The notes beneath the pieces are model-generated. The model was not told where the DNA came from. It did no database searches and saw nothing but the letters and a program-made list of their open reading frames with translations. Of a DNA stretch of 64,000 nucleotides, positions 16,416 to 23,801 are shown in pieces (within the stretch, counting starts at the first letter, position 1; every line of letters begins with the position of its first letter). A program made the position numbers and the translations under genes. The DNA comes from Aldehydirespirator sp965248735 (GTDB lineage: Bacteria > Actinomycetota > Acidimicrobiia > Acidimicrobiales > Aldehydirespiratoraceae): positions 682,001 to 746,000 of the forward strand of contig OZ252146.1 in the NCBI GenBank assembly GCA_965248735.1. The letters run 5' to 3'.

Positions 16416-17615
16416 ATGCACTCGGGCGGCGATCTGTTGATGATCGAGCTCGGGGCGGTGGTGCTGGGCTTGGCGATCGTCGCCCGTCTCGCCCGCAGAA
16501 TCGGGCTGCCTGCGCTTCCGTTGTACCTGCTGGTGGGACTCGGCCTCGGCGAGGGCGGTCTCGTCGAGTTGCCGGCGTCGGCGGAATTCATCGAAGTGGG
16601 GGCCGAGATCGGCGTCATCTTGATGCTGCTGATGCTGGGACTCGAGTTCTCGACGCACGAGCTGATCGCCAACGTGCGACGATCAACACTGGCCGGCATC
16701 GTCGACCTCGCCCTCAATTTCCCGCCCGGATTCGTAGCAGGCCTGCTGCTCGGATTCGATCCCATCGTGGCGGTCCTGCTCGGCGGCGTGACCTACATCT
16801 CATCCTCGGGCATCGTGGCGAAACTCGTCGCGGACCTAGACCGCATCGGCAACCACGAGACCCCGGTGATCCTCAGCGTGCTCGTCATCGAGGACCTCGC
16901 CATGGTGCTCTACCTGCCCATCGTGTCGGGCGTGCTCTTCGGCGGCTCGGTCCTGAGCACCACCTTCACCGTCTCTGTGTCACTGCTCGCGGTCCTTGCG
17001 GTGCTCGGTGCCGCCTACCTGCTCGGTGACCGGCTCAGCGCCATCGCTTTGAGCCAGTCCAGCGAAGCGCTGTTGTTGACCCTGCTCGGCGGCACACTTC
17101 TCGTCGCCGGCATCGCAGGACGCCTCAACCTGTCGACCGCCGTCGGAGCCTTCGTCGTCGGCGTCGCGCTCTCAGGCGACATCGTCTCGCACGCCCGCGG
17201 GCTGCTGCTGCCGCTGCGCAACCTCTTCGCCGCAGCCTTCTTCGTGTTCTTCGGCCTGCAGGTGGACCTGCAACTCATCCCCGATGTCGCCATCGCCGCG
17301 GTCGTCATCGCCGCCGTCACCATCGCCACCAAGATCGCCACCGGCTGGATCGCAGCCGGACGAGCCGCCATCGGCAAACCCGGCCGGGCGCGTACGGGAG
17401 CCGCACTCATCGCCCACGGAGAGTTCTCGATTGTCATCGCCGAACTCGGCATCTCCCGCGAGAGCGGCCTAGGCGCGCTCGCAGCCACCTACGTCATCAT
17501 CCTCACGCTCGTCGGCGCAGTCCTCTACCAGTACTCCGACGCCATAACCCTCCGCACCCTGTGGGTGCCGAAAACTGTGTCGTGGCTGGTCAGGCGGCAT
17601 TTCGGTACTCGTTGA
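16416..17615 (+). CDS. khtU: KhtU-like cation:proton antiporter (CPA2), C-terminus replaced by an IS end
   Basis: 399 residues, polytopic (about 12 hydrophobic segments), with CPA2 features such as LYLLVGLGLGEGGL, LMLLMLGLEFSTHEL, the extended-helix regions TYISSSGIVAKLV and VLVIEDLAMVLYLP, and FVFFGLQVDL near the end. It exchanges K+ for H+ across the cytoplasmic membrane. Start: ATG at 16416 directly after khtT; an internal ATG at 16440 (MIELGAVVLGL) is an alternative and gives a cleaner N-terminal helix. The last 18 residues (LWVPKTVSWLVRRHFGTR) are encoded by an IS end beginning at 17560, so the native C-terminus is lost, but all membrane helices appear present and activity may survive. 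Confidence 0.85.
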   Translation: MHSGGDLLMIELGAVVLGLAIVARLARRIGLPALPLYLLVGLGLGEGGLVELPASAEFIEVGAEIGVILMLLMLGLEFSTHELIANVRRSTLAGIVDLALNFPPGFVAGLLLGFDPIVAVLLGGVTYISSSGIVAKLVADLDRIGNHETPVILSVLVIEDLAMVLYLPIVSGVLFGGSVLSTTFTVSVSLLAVLAVLGAAYLLGDRLSAIALSQSSEALLLTLLGGTLLVAGIAGRLNLSTAVGAFVVGVALSGDIVSHARGLLLPLRNLFAAAFFVFFGLQVDLQLIPDVAIAAVVIAAVTIATKIATGWIAAGRAAIGKPGRARTGAALIAHGEFSIVIAELGISRESGLGALAATYVIILTLVGAVLYQYSDAITLRTLWVPKTVSWLVRRHFGTR

Positions 17616-17677
17616 TGAGTCCTGTGGGTGCCCATAATTCGGTCGTGGGCGCTGACCAGGGGTTTCGCGCTCCATCC
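17560..17677 (+). mobile_element. two nested solo IS ends
   Basis: 17560-17622 is the transposase-stop end of the copy 1 type (TGTGGGTGCCGAAAACTGTG to GATGAGTCC). At 17623 a MITE/C-type start end begins (TGTGGGTGCCCATAATTCGG to CATCC), and at 17678 the next full element starts. Three left ends in tandem within 120 bp show successive insertion at or near existing ends. Confidence 0.8.
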
Positions 17678-18831
17678 TGTGGGTGCCCAAAATATGGTCG
17701 TGTGCGTTGACCAGGCATGATGCGCCTACATCCTGGGGTCCTATGTGTCGCATTCTGTATCGGTTGCTCGTGTCGTTGGCCCGCTTGGCTGTGCGCTCGG
17801 GACGTTCGAAGGACCTTGAGATCATCGTGTTGCGTCACCAGCTCACAGTGCTGTACCGCCTGAACAACCGTCCAGCCCTCGCCGACGAGGACCGGACCCT
17901 GCTGGGCGCTGTTGCGGCGGCCCTGTCGCGATCGCAGCGAGCTGGCTGGCTCGTCACACCAGAGACGCTGCTGCGTTGGCACCGACGGCGAATCGCCCGC
18001 CACTGGACCCAACCCTGCCGGGCGCCCGGCCGGCCCTGCACCTCTGTGGAGTTGCGTCGTCTCATCATCGAGATGGCTGCCAGCAACCCTACGTGGGGCT
18101 ACCGCCGCATTACCGGCGAACTCGTTGGCCTCGGTCACTGCGTTGGAGCCTCCACTGTGTGGAGAATCCTCAAACAGCACGGCTTCGACCCCGCCCCGCA
18201 GCGCGCGAGTGTGACCTGGTCTCAGTTCCTGCGCTCCCAGGCCGCCGTTGCCTGCGACTTCGTAACCGTCGACACCGCCCTGCGGCGCCGCTACTACCTG
18301 TTGTTCTTCATCGACATCACCAACCGCGAAGTCCTCTACGGCGGCATCACCACCAACCCCACAGGCGCCTGGACCACCCAAGCCGCCCGCAACCTCTTCG
18401 TGCGTTATCCCAACCGGTTCACCCACACCCGAGCCCTCGTTCGTGACCGTGCCAGCCAGTTCGTCAACGACTTCGACGAGATCTTCCGAAGCGAAGGTCT
18501 CAAGATCTTGCGCACCCCGGTTCGCGGCCCAGTGGCCAACGCCTTCGCTGAACGCTGGATCGGCACCCTGCGCCGAGAGCTCCTTGACCACACGATCATC
18601 TGGAATCAACGCCAGCTCGAGCGGCTCGTGATCGACTACATCGACCATTACAACATCCACCGGCCCCACCGTTCGCTCGACCAGCGACCGCCCCGACACA
18701 CCAACCCCGACAACAACACGACTGGCCACCCGCTGCCCCTTCGACTCGTCCGAACGACCCGGTGCGATGGCCTCATCAACGAATACAAACATGCGGCCTG
18801 ACCAGCAACGACACCATTTCGGGCACCCACA
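17678..18831 (+). mobile_element. full-length IS, divergent subtype (1154 bp)
   Basis: Ends TGTGGGTGCCCAAAATATGG (17678) and GGGCACCCACA (18831) enclose one transposase on the plus strand. The interior is clearly diverged from the three near-identical copies, so it represents a second subfamily of the same IS group. Confidence 0.85.
17743..18801 (+). CDS. IS transposase, divergent subtype
   Basis: I take the ATG at 17743 (MCRILYRLLVSLARLAVRSG), giving 352 residues; the frame is open further upstream but that part is the terminal repeat. It has the same layout as copy 1: N-terminal KDLEIIVLRHQLTVLYRLN, then WGYRRITGELVGLG, then the catalytic core with VACDFVTVDT, VRDRASQFVNDF and NAFAERWIG. 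All three acidic residues are kept and there is no frameshift, so it is potentially active. It could supply transposase to the 153-bp MITEs, one half of which is of this type. Confidence 0.85.
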   Translation: MCRILYRLLVSLARLAVRSGRSKDLEIIVLRHQLTVLYRLNNRPALADEDRTLLGAVAAALSRSQRAGWLVTPETLLRWHRRRIARHWTQPCRAPGRPCTSVELRRLIIEMAASNPTWGYRRITGELVGLGHCVGASTVWRILKQHGFDPAPQRASVTWSQFLRSQAAVACDFVTVDTALRRRYYLLFFIDITNREVLYGGITTNPTGAWTTQAARNLFVRYPNRFTHTRALVRDRASQFVNDFDEIFRSEGLKILRTPVRGPVANAFAERWIGTLRRELLDHTIIWNQRQLERLVIDYIDHYNIHRPHRSLDQRPPRHTNPDNNTTGHPLPLRLVRTTRCDGLINEYKHAA

Positions 18832-18959
18832 CGCCGTGCTTGAGCGCCAGCGGGACGCGGCGGGGGAGAGGACAATCATGGACCCGGGCTGTCAGCCACA
18901 GTAGAGACGATGATGGCAGTTGGAGGCAGACAATAATAGCAGTAGCGTAGGGACGGTAG

Positions 18960-18979
18960 TTGCACTAGATCGCGTGCAA
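18960..18979 (+). promoter_or_regulatory. inverted repeat upstream of the AAA/DUF4143 gene
   Basis: TTGCAC (18960-18965) and GTGCAA (18974-18979) form a 6-bp inverted repeat with an 8-base spacer, overlapping the first possible ATG. If translation starts at the GTG at 19000, this would be an operator-like site in the leader. Confidence 0.35.
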
Positions 18980-20250
18980 TGATGGCAGCAAGGAGAGTCG
19001 TGGACATACTGTCGAGGAGGCTCGAACCGATCACACGCCGGGCGTTGGGTGATTTCCGGGTCGTGGTGGTTACCGGGCCGCGACAAGCGGGCAAGACCAC
19101 CCTGGTGCGTCATGTGCTGGACGGCGCAGGCACCTTTGCGCGGCTTGACCGCGCCGCGACACTGCAAGCCGCGCTGGCCGACCCGGATGGGTTCGCAGCG
19201 TTCGGAGAGACCCCGCGGGCTTTCGACGAGGTGCAACGCGCCGGGGATCCTCTGATACGGGCGATCAAGAGCGCCGTGGACGACGACGCCAGTCGCGGCC
19301 AGTTCCTGCTCAATGGGTCGGCAGACTTCCTGACCGTTCCGACCATCTCAGAATCTCTCGCTGGGCGGGCTGCGTTCTTGGAGCTGTGGCCGTTCACTCA
19401 AGGCGAGATGCACCATGCGCCTGACGGGTTCATCGAGGCGGCTTTCTCAGACCCTGACCGCCTCATCGAAGGCGGAGCCTCGCCTCTGGGTACGGGCGAT
19501 TACCTTGAGCGGGCCTGCACAGGTGGCTTCCCCGAGGCGATCTCCATGCCGCCGCAGGCCCGCCAGCTATGGTTCCGCGACTATCTGCGGACCGTCATCC
19601 AGCGCGACATCAAGGATCTCTCCGGTGCCCGGCGCACGCAAGATCTGCCCAAACTGCTGAAGTTGCTAGCGGCGCGTACGGCGGGCGAGCTGGTGGTGAA
19701 GAACCTGCACGACGACACCGGGTTTGGGAGTCGTCACACCACCGAGGCATACCTCGGGTACCTACAGATGACCTACCTGGTGCTGCAGCTGCCCGCCTGG
19801 TCGCGGAATCTCACTAGCAAGGCCACCCGCCGACAGAAGGTGCATATCACCGACAGCGGTCTCGCTGCTCACATCCTCGGCAAGTCGCCGCAGTCACTGG
19901 CGCGTCCTACCGACCCTGCTCGTGGCCAGATCATCGAGTCGTTCGCCGTCAATGAGATGTACCGCCAAGCGTCTTGGCATCGCAGCGCCATCACGCTGCA
20001 TCATTTCCGCGATCGTGGCGGCGTAGAGATTGATGTCGTCGCTGAGGCGGCGGACGGACGGCTGGTAGCGGTTGAGATCAAGTCGGGACCTGCCGTCAAT
20101 AGATCTGATGCCCGGCACCTGCGCTGGCTTCGCGACAAGGTGTCCGACGATTTCGTTTGCGGCGTCGTCCTGCATACCGGCGAACGCGCCTACCGTCTCG
20201 AAGACCGCATATTGGCCCTGCCGATCTCATGTCTTTGGACCACTTCCTGA
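18979..20250 (+). CDS. AAA_14 / DUF4143 family ATPase
   Basis: 423 residues. The N-terminal P-loop ATPase has Walker A GPRQAGKT (33-40) and an acidic strand PRAFDEVQRAGD; DUF4143 follows (AYLGYLQMTYLVLQLPAWSRN, then KVHITDSGLAAHILG and FRDRGGVEIDVVAEAADGRLVAVEIKSG). The last part resembles a PD-(D/E)XK-like nuclease fold common in this family (EIDVV...VEIK). The cellular role of such proteins is poorly understood. The start is uncertain: ATG at 18979, or GTG at 19000 with AAGGAG just upstream, which I find more convincing. The gene is flanked by a full IS and a MITE, so it lies in an IS-rich accessory segment. Confidence 0.85.
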   Translation: MMAARRVVDILSRRLEPITRRALGDFRVVVVTGPRQAGKTTLVRHVLDGAGTFARLDRAATLQAALADPDGFAAFGETPRAFDEVQRAGDPLIRAIKSAVDDDASRGQFLLNGSADFLTVPTISESLAGRAAFLELWPFTQGEMHHAPDGFIEAAFSDPDRLIEGGASPLGTGDYLERACTGGFPEAISMPPQARQLWFRDYLRTVIQRDIKDLSGARRTQDLPKLLKLLAARTAGELVVKNLHDDTGFGSRHTTEAYLGYLQMTYLVLQLPAWSRNLTSKATRRQKVHITDSGLAAHILGKSPQSLARPTDPARGQIIESFAVNEMYRQASWHRSAITLHHFRDRGGVEIDVVAEAADGRLVAVEIKSGPAVNRSDARHLRWLRDKVSDDFVCGVVLHTGERAYRLEDRILALPISCLWTTS

Positions 20251-20322
20251 CTTCCACGGGAAGCGCCAGCGGCCTCCTGCGCGGTGGCCCTCGGCCCGCC
20301 GGGGAGGTAACGCCGGTTGGCC

Positions 20323-20475
20323 TGTGGGTGCCCATAATTCGGTCGTAGGCGCTGACCAGGGGTTTCGCGCTCCATCCTGGGACCAGGAATCGGTACATGA
20401 TGCGGTACACGAGGACTCAGCATCGGCCCGCATCGCGGCAGGTCAACGACCACGGCCGAGTTCCCGGCACCCACA
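20323..20475. mobile_element. 153-bp MITE, copy 2
   Basis: Starts TGTGGGTGCCCATAATTCGG and ends GGCACCCACA; same length and structure as 3620-3772 with about seven substitutions. It lies just downstream of the DUF4143 gene and removes the beginning of the fragment at 20476. Confidence 0.85.
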
Positions 20476-20807
20476 AGGTGAACCGCGGCTCACTGGGTCT
20501 CCAAGTTGTGGACATCTATGCCGTTGAGGATCTCGACACCGCAATGACGCCTGACTCGGCATCCCGTGCCTTCTCAGCGCTGGCCTCCCTAGATCCCGGA
20601 ATCGAGTACATCCGAATCAAGGACCGATCACACAGCCTCATCGCCTTCGCCGATTACCGGCTTGACGATTTCCTCCATGTCAATCTTTCGACCGAAGACC
20701 ACCATATTCTTGACCGGCCAGCCATCGAGACGCCCCCTTGGCGAGCTCCCCTAGAGACGCTCCACGAGATGGCTAGAGCCGAAGTTGCTCCCTGTCAGCT
20801 CGCGTGA
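20476..20807 (+). pseudogene. 5'-truncated hypothetical gene
   Basis: About 110 codons follow the MITE in an open frame: VVDIYAVEDLDTAMTPDSAS, GIEYIRIKDRSHSLIAFADY, LSTEDHHILDRPAIE, stop at 20807. A GTG at 20478 could act as start. The composition is protein-like, but I recognise no family, and the MITE junction suggests the true N-terminus is missing. Confidence 0.45.
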
Positions 20808-20890
20808 CGTTGGGTGCTCGTGATGCGGGCGTCCCGGGTGGTGGCTTAGAGGTTGTTCGCCGGCGCTCAGGGTATGCAAGCGCAAATCAT

Positions 20891-21050
20891 GCCTCTGACC
20901 TTGGGTTTTGCACCCTGGCACCAGAAAAACGTTCCAGGATCTCGCGAAATCCGTTCCAAACCCCTCAGCGGTCAGGCCGCTGACCTGGGGGTTTCTAATT
21001 CGCGCATCCCCCACGAGGGCCGGGGTTGCGCGATGACCTTCGCGAAATAC
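20891..21050. repeat. dispersed repeat, copy 2
   Basis: Matches 10861-11020 block for block (GCCTCTGACCTTGGGTTTTG, GTTCCAGGATCTCGCGAAAT, TCTAATTCGCGCATCC, CCACGAGGGC) and ends with CGCGAAATACGCA. It lies about 140 bp downstream of a transposase-like remnant on the minus strand, as copy 1 does. No gene is visible in 20808-21186. Confidence 0.6.
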
Positions 21051-21186
21051 GCAAATCGTCGGCATTTCCGAGGTTTGGAGGTTACCCGGCGGCGCTCACA
21101 CGGTGCCGCGACGGGATTGGGGCTTCTCTCGTGCCGGGATCGCGTCAGACGACGCGTTCACCCAGCCGGTGCGCTAACCGGGTCGG

Positions 21187-21699
21187 TTAGGCGGCCACCG
21201 CCAGCAGTCTGCCCTTGACGGCAGGCCGATGCTGCCCGAACCACGGGGTCAGGTCAGAGCCGGTGCGCCTGTGATGGGCGGCGACCGCGGTGATGAGCGT
21301 ATGGAGCTGGTATGCGACGTTGCTGAAGTCGACGGTGTTGTGCCTCAGCGTGCGGCAGCGGCCGTTCCACAACCGCGACTTGTAGTCGGCGTTGCAGGAC
21401 TCGGAGTCCTCACGCAGACCGTATGACTCGGAGAATCGGCGGTCGGACTCCGGGTATACCCGCAACGCGCGGGAGCGGCTCTTGCCCGCGTCGCGTTCTT
21501 GTTTGGTGCGGGTGTGACGGATGCGGGTCGTGGCACCTCTGAGATGCGCCGGTGTGAGCGGCTTGTCGGGGACGGCCCACAGGGTCGCGATTTGAGGTCG
21601 GCTCTTTCGTTTCCTCTCTGTGACTTGTTTCAAACGGAGAGGCGCGTAGTAGTCCTTGCCGGTGCCGTCAGTGACAGTCAGACAGGGTGTCCCATGCAC
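21187..21699 (-). pseudogene. transposase C-terminal remnant related to 11170-11835
   Basis: 170 residues reading DYYAPLRLKQVTERKRKSRP, then HLRGATTRIRHTRTKQERDA, and a C-terminal part YGLREDSESCNADYKSRL followed by VDFSNVAYQLHTLITAVAAH. The RED.ES motif and helical tail match the remnant at 11170, as does the internal LRGATT motif. The first half of a transposase is missing, so it is a truncated relic. It precedes the IS3 element at about 21750. Confidence 0.55.
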
Positions 21700-21798
21700 C
21701 GTGAACCTCCCCGGGTATTGCGCAGGCTCTGGTGTGCACCGGGTTTTTCGCGGTCGGCATAGTTGAATCTCGGGCGGGTCGACCGCTAGGAGGTCATC

Positions 21799-22107
21799 AT
21801 GGCGAGGAGTTATCCGGCAGCGTTCCGGCGCAAGGTCTTGGATCTGGTCGAGTCGGGCAGACCGGTGGCTGAGATCGCCGATCAGCTCGGTGTGACGGGT
21901 CAGACGATCTACAACTGGCGCAACCAGGATCTGGTGGATCGGGGCCTCAGACCCGGTGTCAGCACCGAGGAGTCAGCGGAGCTGGCCGCAGCCCGAAGAC
22001 GCATCCGCGAGCTCGAGACCGAGTTGGCGGTCACCAAGCGGGCCTTTGAGCTGCTCAAGGAGCACACAGACCCAAAAGGCGTTTCGGGGTCGTCGCCGCG
22101 GTCGTAA
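21799..22107 (+). CDS. IS3-family OrfA (HTH_Tnp_1)
   Basis: 102 residues: an N-terminal helix-turn-helix (YPAAFRRKVLDLVESGRPVA, then LGVTGQTIYNWRNQ) followed by a leucine-zipper-like coiled coil (ELAAARRRIRELETELAVTK). It has a good SD (AGGAGG) just before the ATG at 21799. It would recognise the IS ends and, through a -1 frameshift at CCAAAAGG near 22075, be fused to OrfB. Confidence 0.9.
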   Translation: MARSYPAAFRRKVLDLVESGRPVAEIADQLGVTGQTIYNWRNQDLVDRGLRPGVSTEESAELAAARRRIRELETELAVTKRAFELLKEHTDPKGVSGSSPRS

Positions 22108-22974
22108 GCGACGGCTACCCCGTCGAGGTCGCCTGCCGGGTGGTCGGGGTTTCGGTGTCGGGCTACTACTGCTGGCGCCGCCGTCCGCGGTCGGCTCGTT
22201 CGGTGCGACACGCGATGCTGCTGGACATCATCGCCGAGATCCACCAGGCGTCTCGGCGCACGTACGGGGCGCGGCGCATCCACGCCGAGTTGGTGCATGG
22301 ACGCGGCCTGCAGGTGGCCCGCTGCACCGTGGAGCTGGTCATGCGCCGCAACAACATCACCGGACTGCCGGGCCGGCGCCGATATCGCAAGATCCCCAAC
22401 CGTCGCACTGCCGGCGACCTCGTCGATCGGCGGTTCCATCGCGACGGGCCCGACCAGTTGTGGGTCACCGACATCACCGAGCACCCCACACGAGAGGGCA
22501 AGATCTATTGCGCGGTGGTGCTCGACGCCTTCAGCCGCCGCGTGGTGGGCTGGTCCATCGACTCGCGGCCCCAGGCGTCACTAGCCACCAACGCATTGGC
22601 CATGGCCATAGAGAACCGCCAACCCAACGGGTCGATAATCCACTCCGATCAGGGAACCTGGTCAGTTCACCTCGGTCCGCTACTGCGAGCGCCTGGCCGA
22701 GCTCGGCGCGGCGCCCTCGGTGGGATCAGTGGGCGACTCCTATGACAACGCCCTGGCCGAGACCGTCATCGGCCTCTACAAGACCGAGCTGATCCGCGGG
22801 CCACACCAAGGACCGTGGAACAGCGTCGCCGACGTCGAACTGGCCACCCTGGGCTGGGTGCACTGGCACAACCACCAGCGGCTCCACACCTACCTGGGCG
22901 ACATCGCGCCCGCAGAGTTCGAGGCGGCCTACGCTGCCCGACAACCCGACCGAGAACCGGTTGGAAACCAATAA
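22075..22974 (+). pseudogene. IS3-family OrfB integrase, frameshifted
   Basis: The -1 frame after CCAAAAGG reads RRFGVVAAVVSDGYPVEVAC, then the IS3 OrfB helix and catalytic core (QLWVTDITEHPTREGKIYCA, first Asp; SIIHSDQGT, second Asp). At 22657-22660 four extra bases (TGGT) between ACC and CAG break the expected GTQFTSVRYCERL, shifting the rest into another frame where VGDSYDNALAETVIGLYKTE holds the catalytic Glu. The enzyme cannot be made whole, so the element is inactive unless helped in trans. Confidence 0.85.
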
Positions 22975-22980
22975 ACCGAC

Positions 22981-23792
22981 CCTCCAGAAAACCCAGGGCG
23001 GTTCAGGCGTGCGCGGTGGTCGGCCAGCACCGCTCGACCCAGCGGCGGGCCAAGGCTGCGCCGAACCGCTCGGAGGCGCAGCTGCGCGACCACTTGCGCA
23101 GCTTCGCCCGCTGCCACCCCCGCCTGGGCTGGCGCAAGGCTCACGCGGTGGCGTACCGCGAGGGTCTGGTGACCAACGCCAAGCGCACTAGGAGGCTCTG
23201 GCGCGACGAAGGCCTGCAACGCCCTCCTCAGCGCCGTGCCAAGCGCCGCCGGCTCACAGACGGCACCGCAGCGCGGCTGCGCGCTGAGCGCCCCAACGAC
23301 GTGTGGGCCCTGGACTTCCAGTTCGACGAGACCTCGGACCTGCGCCGCATCAAGCTGCTCAACGTCATCGACGAGCACACCCGCGAGGCCCTCGCCGTCG
23401 AAGCCGCCCACAGCATCGGCGCCGACGGCGTCATCGACACCATCGAGCGCCTCATCGCCCAGCGGGGAGCCCCCGCGCACCTCAGAATGGACAACGGCCC
23501 CGAACTCGTCTCCACAACCCTGCGCGACTGGTGCCGAATCTGGGGCACCCACACCGCCTACATCGAGCCCGGCTCGCCCTGGGAGAACCCCTACATCGAG
23601 TCCTTCAACGGACGACTCCGAGACGAATGCCTCAACACCGAGGACTTCGCTGACATCCTCGAGGCCCAAGTCATCCTCGAAGACTGGAGAACCGACTACA
23701 ACACCTACCGGCCCCACCAATCCCTCGGCGGGCTCACCCCCGCCGCCTACGCTGCCCACTGGGCTCGCCAACACCAACCAACACACCCATAA
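22981..23792 (+). pseudogene. second IS3-family OrfB, 5'-truncated and fused to the previous element
   Basis: From about 22990 the frame reads RAVQACAVVGQHRSTQRRA and continues through an intact rve core: WALDFQFDETSD (Asp), LRMDNGPELVSTTL (Asp), ENPYIESFNGRLRDECL (Glu), ending NTYRPHQSLGGLTPAAYA. This is an IS3-group OrfB of a different subgroup from the one upstream. Its OrfA and left end are missing: the previous IS3 runs straight into it. The reading frame is open from 22815 by chance through the older element. The catalytic residues are intact, so it is truncated rather than mutated. Confidence 0.8.
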
Positions 23793-23801
23793 CCCGTGGA
23801 C

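Larger units (their letters stand above)
21750..22980 (+). mobile_element. IS3-family element with disrupted OrfB
   Basis: Two reading frames, OrfA (21799-22107) and OrfB (from about 22075), overlap in the -1 phase around CCAAAAGG, as expected for programmed frameshifting in IS3 elements. OrfB carries a 4-base insertion that destroys the frame before the catalytic Glu. The exact ends are not visible; its right side runs directly into a second IS3-type gene. Confidence 0.75.
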
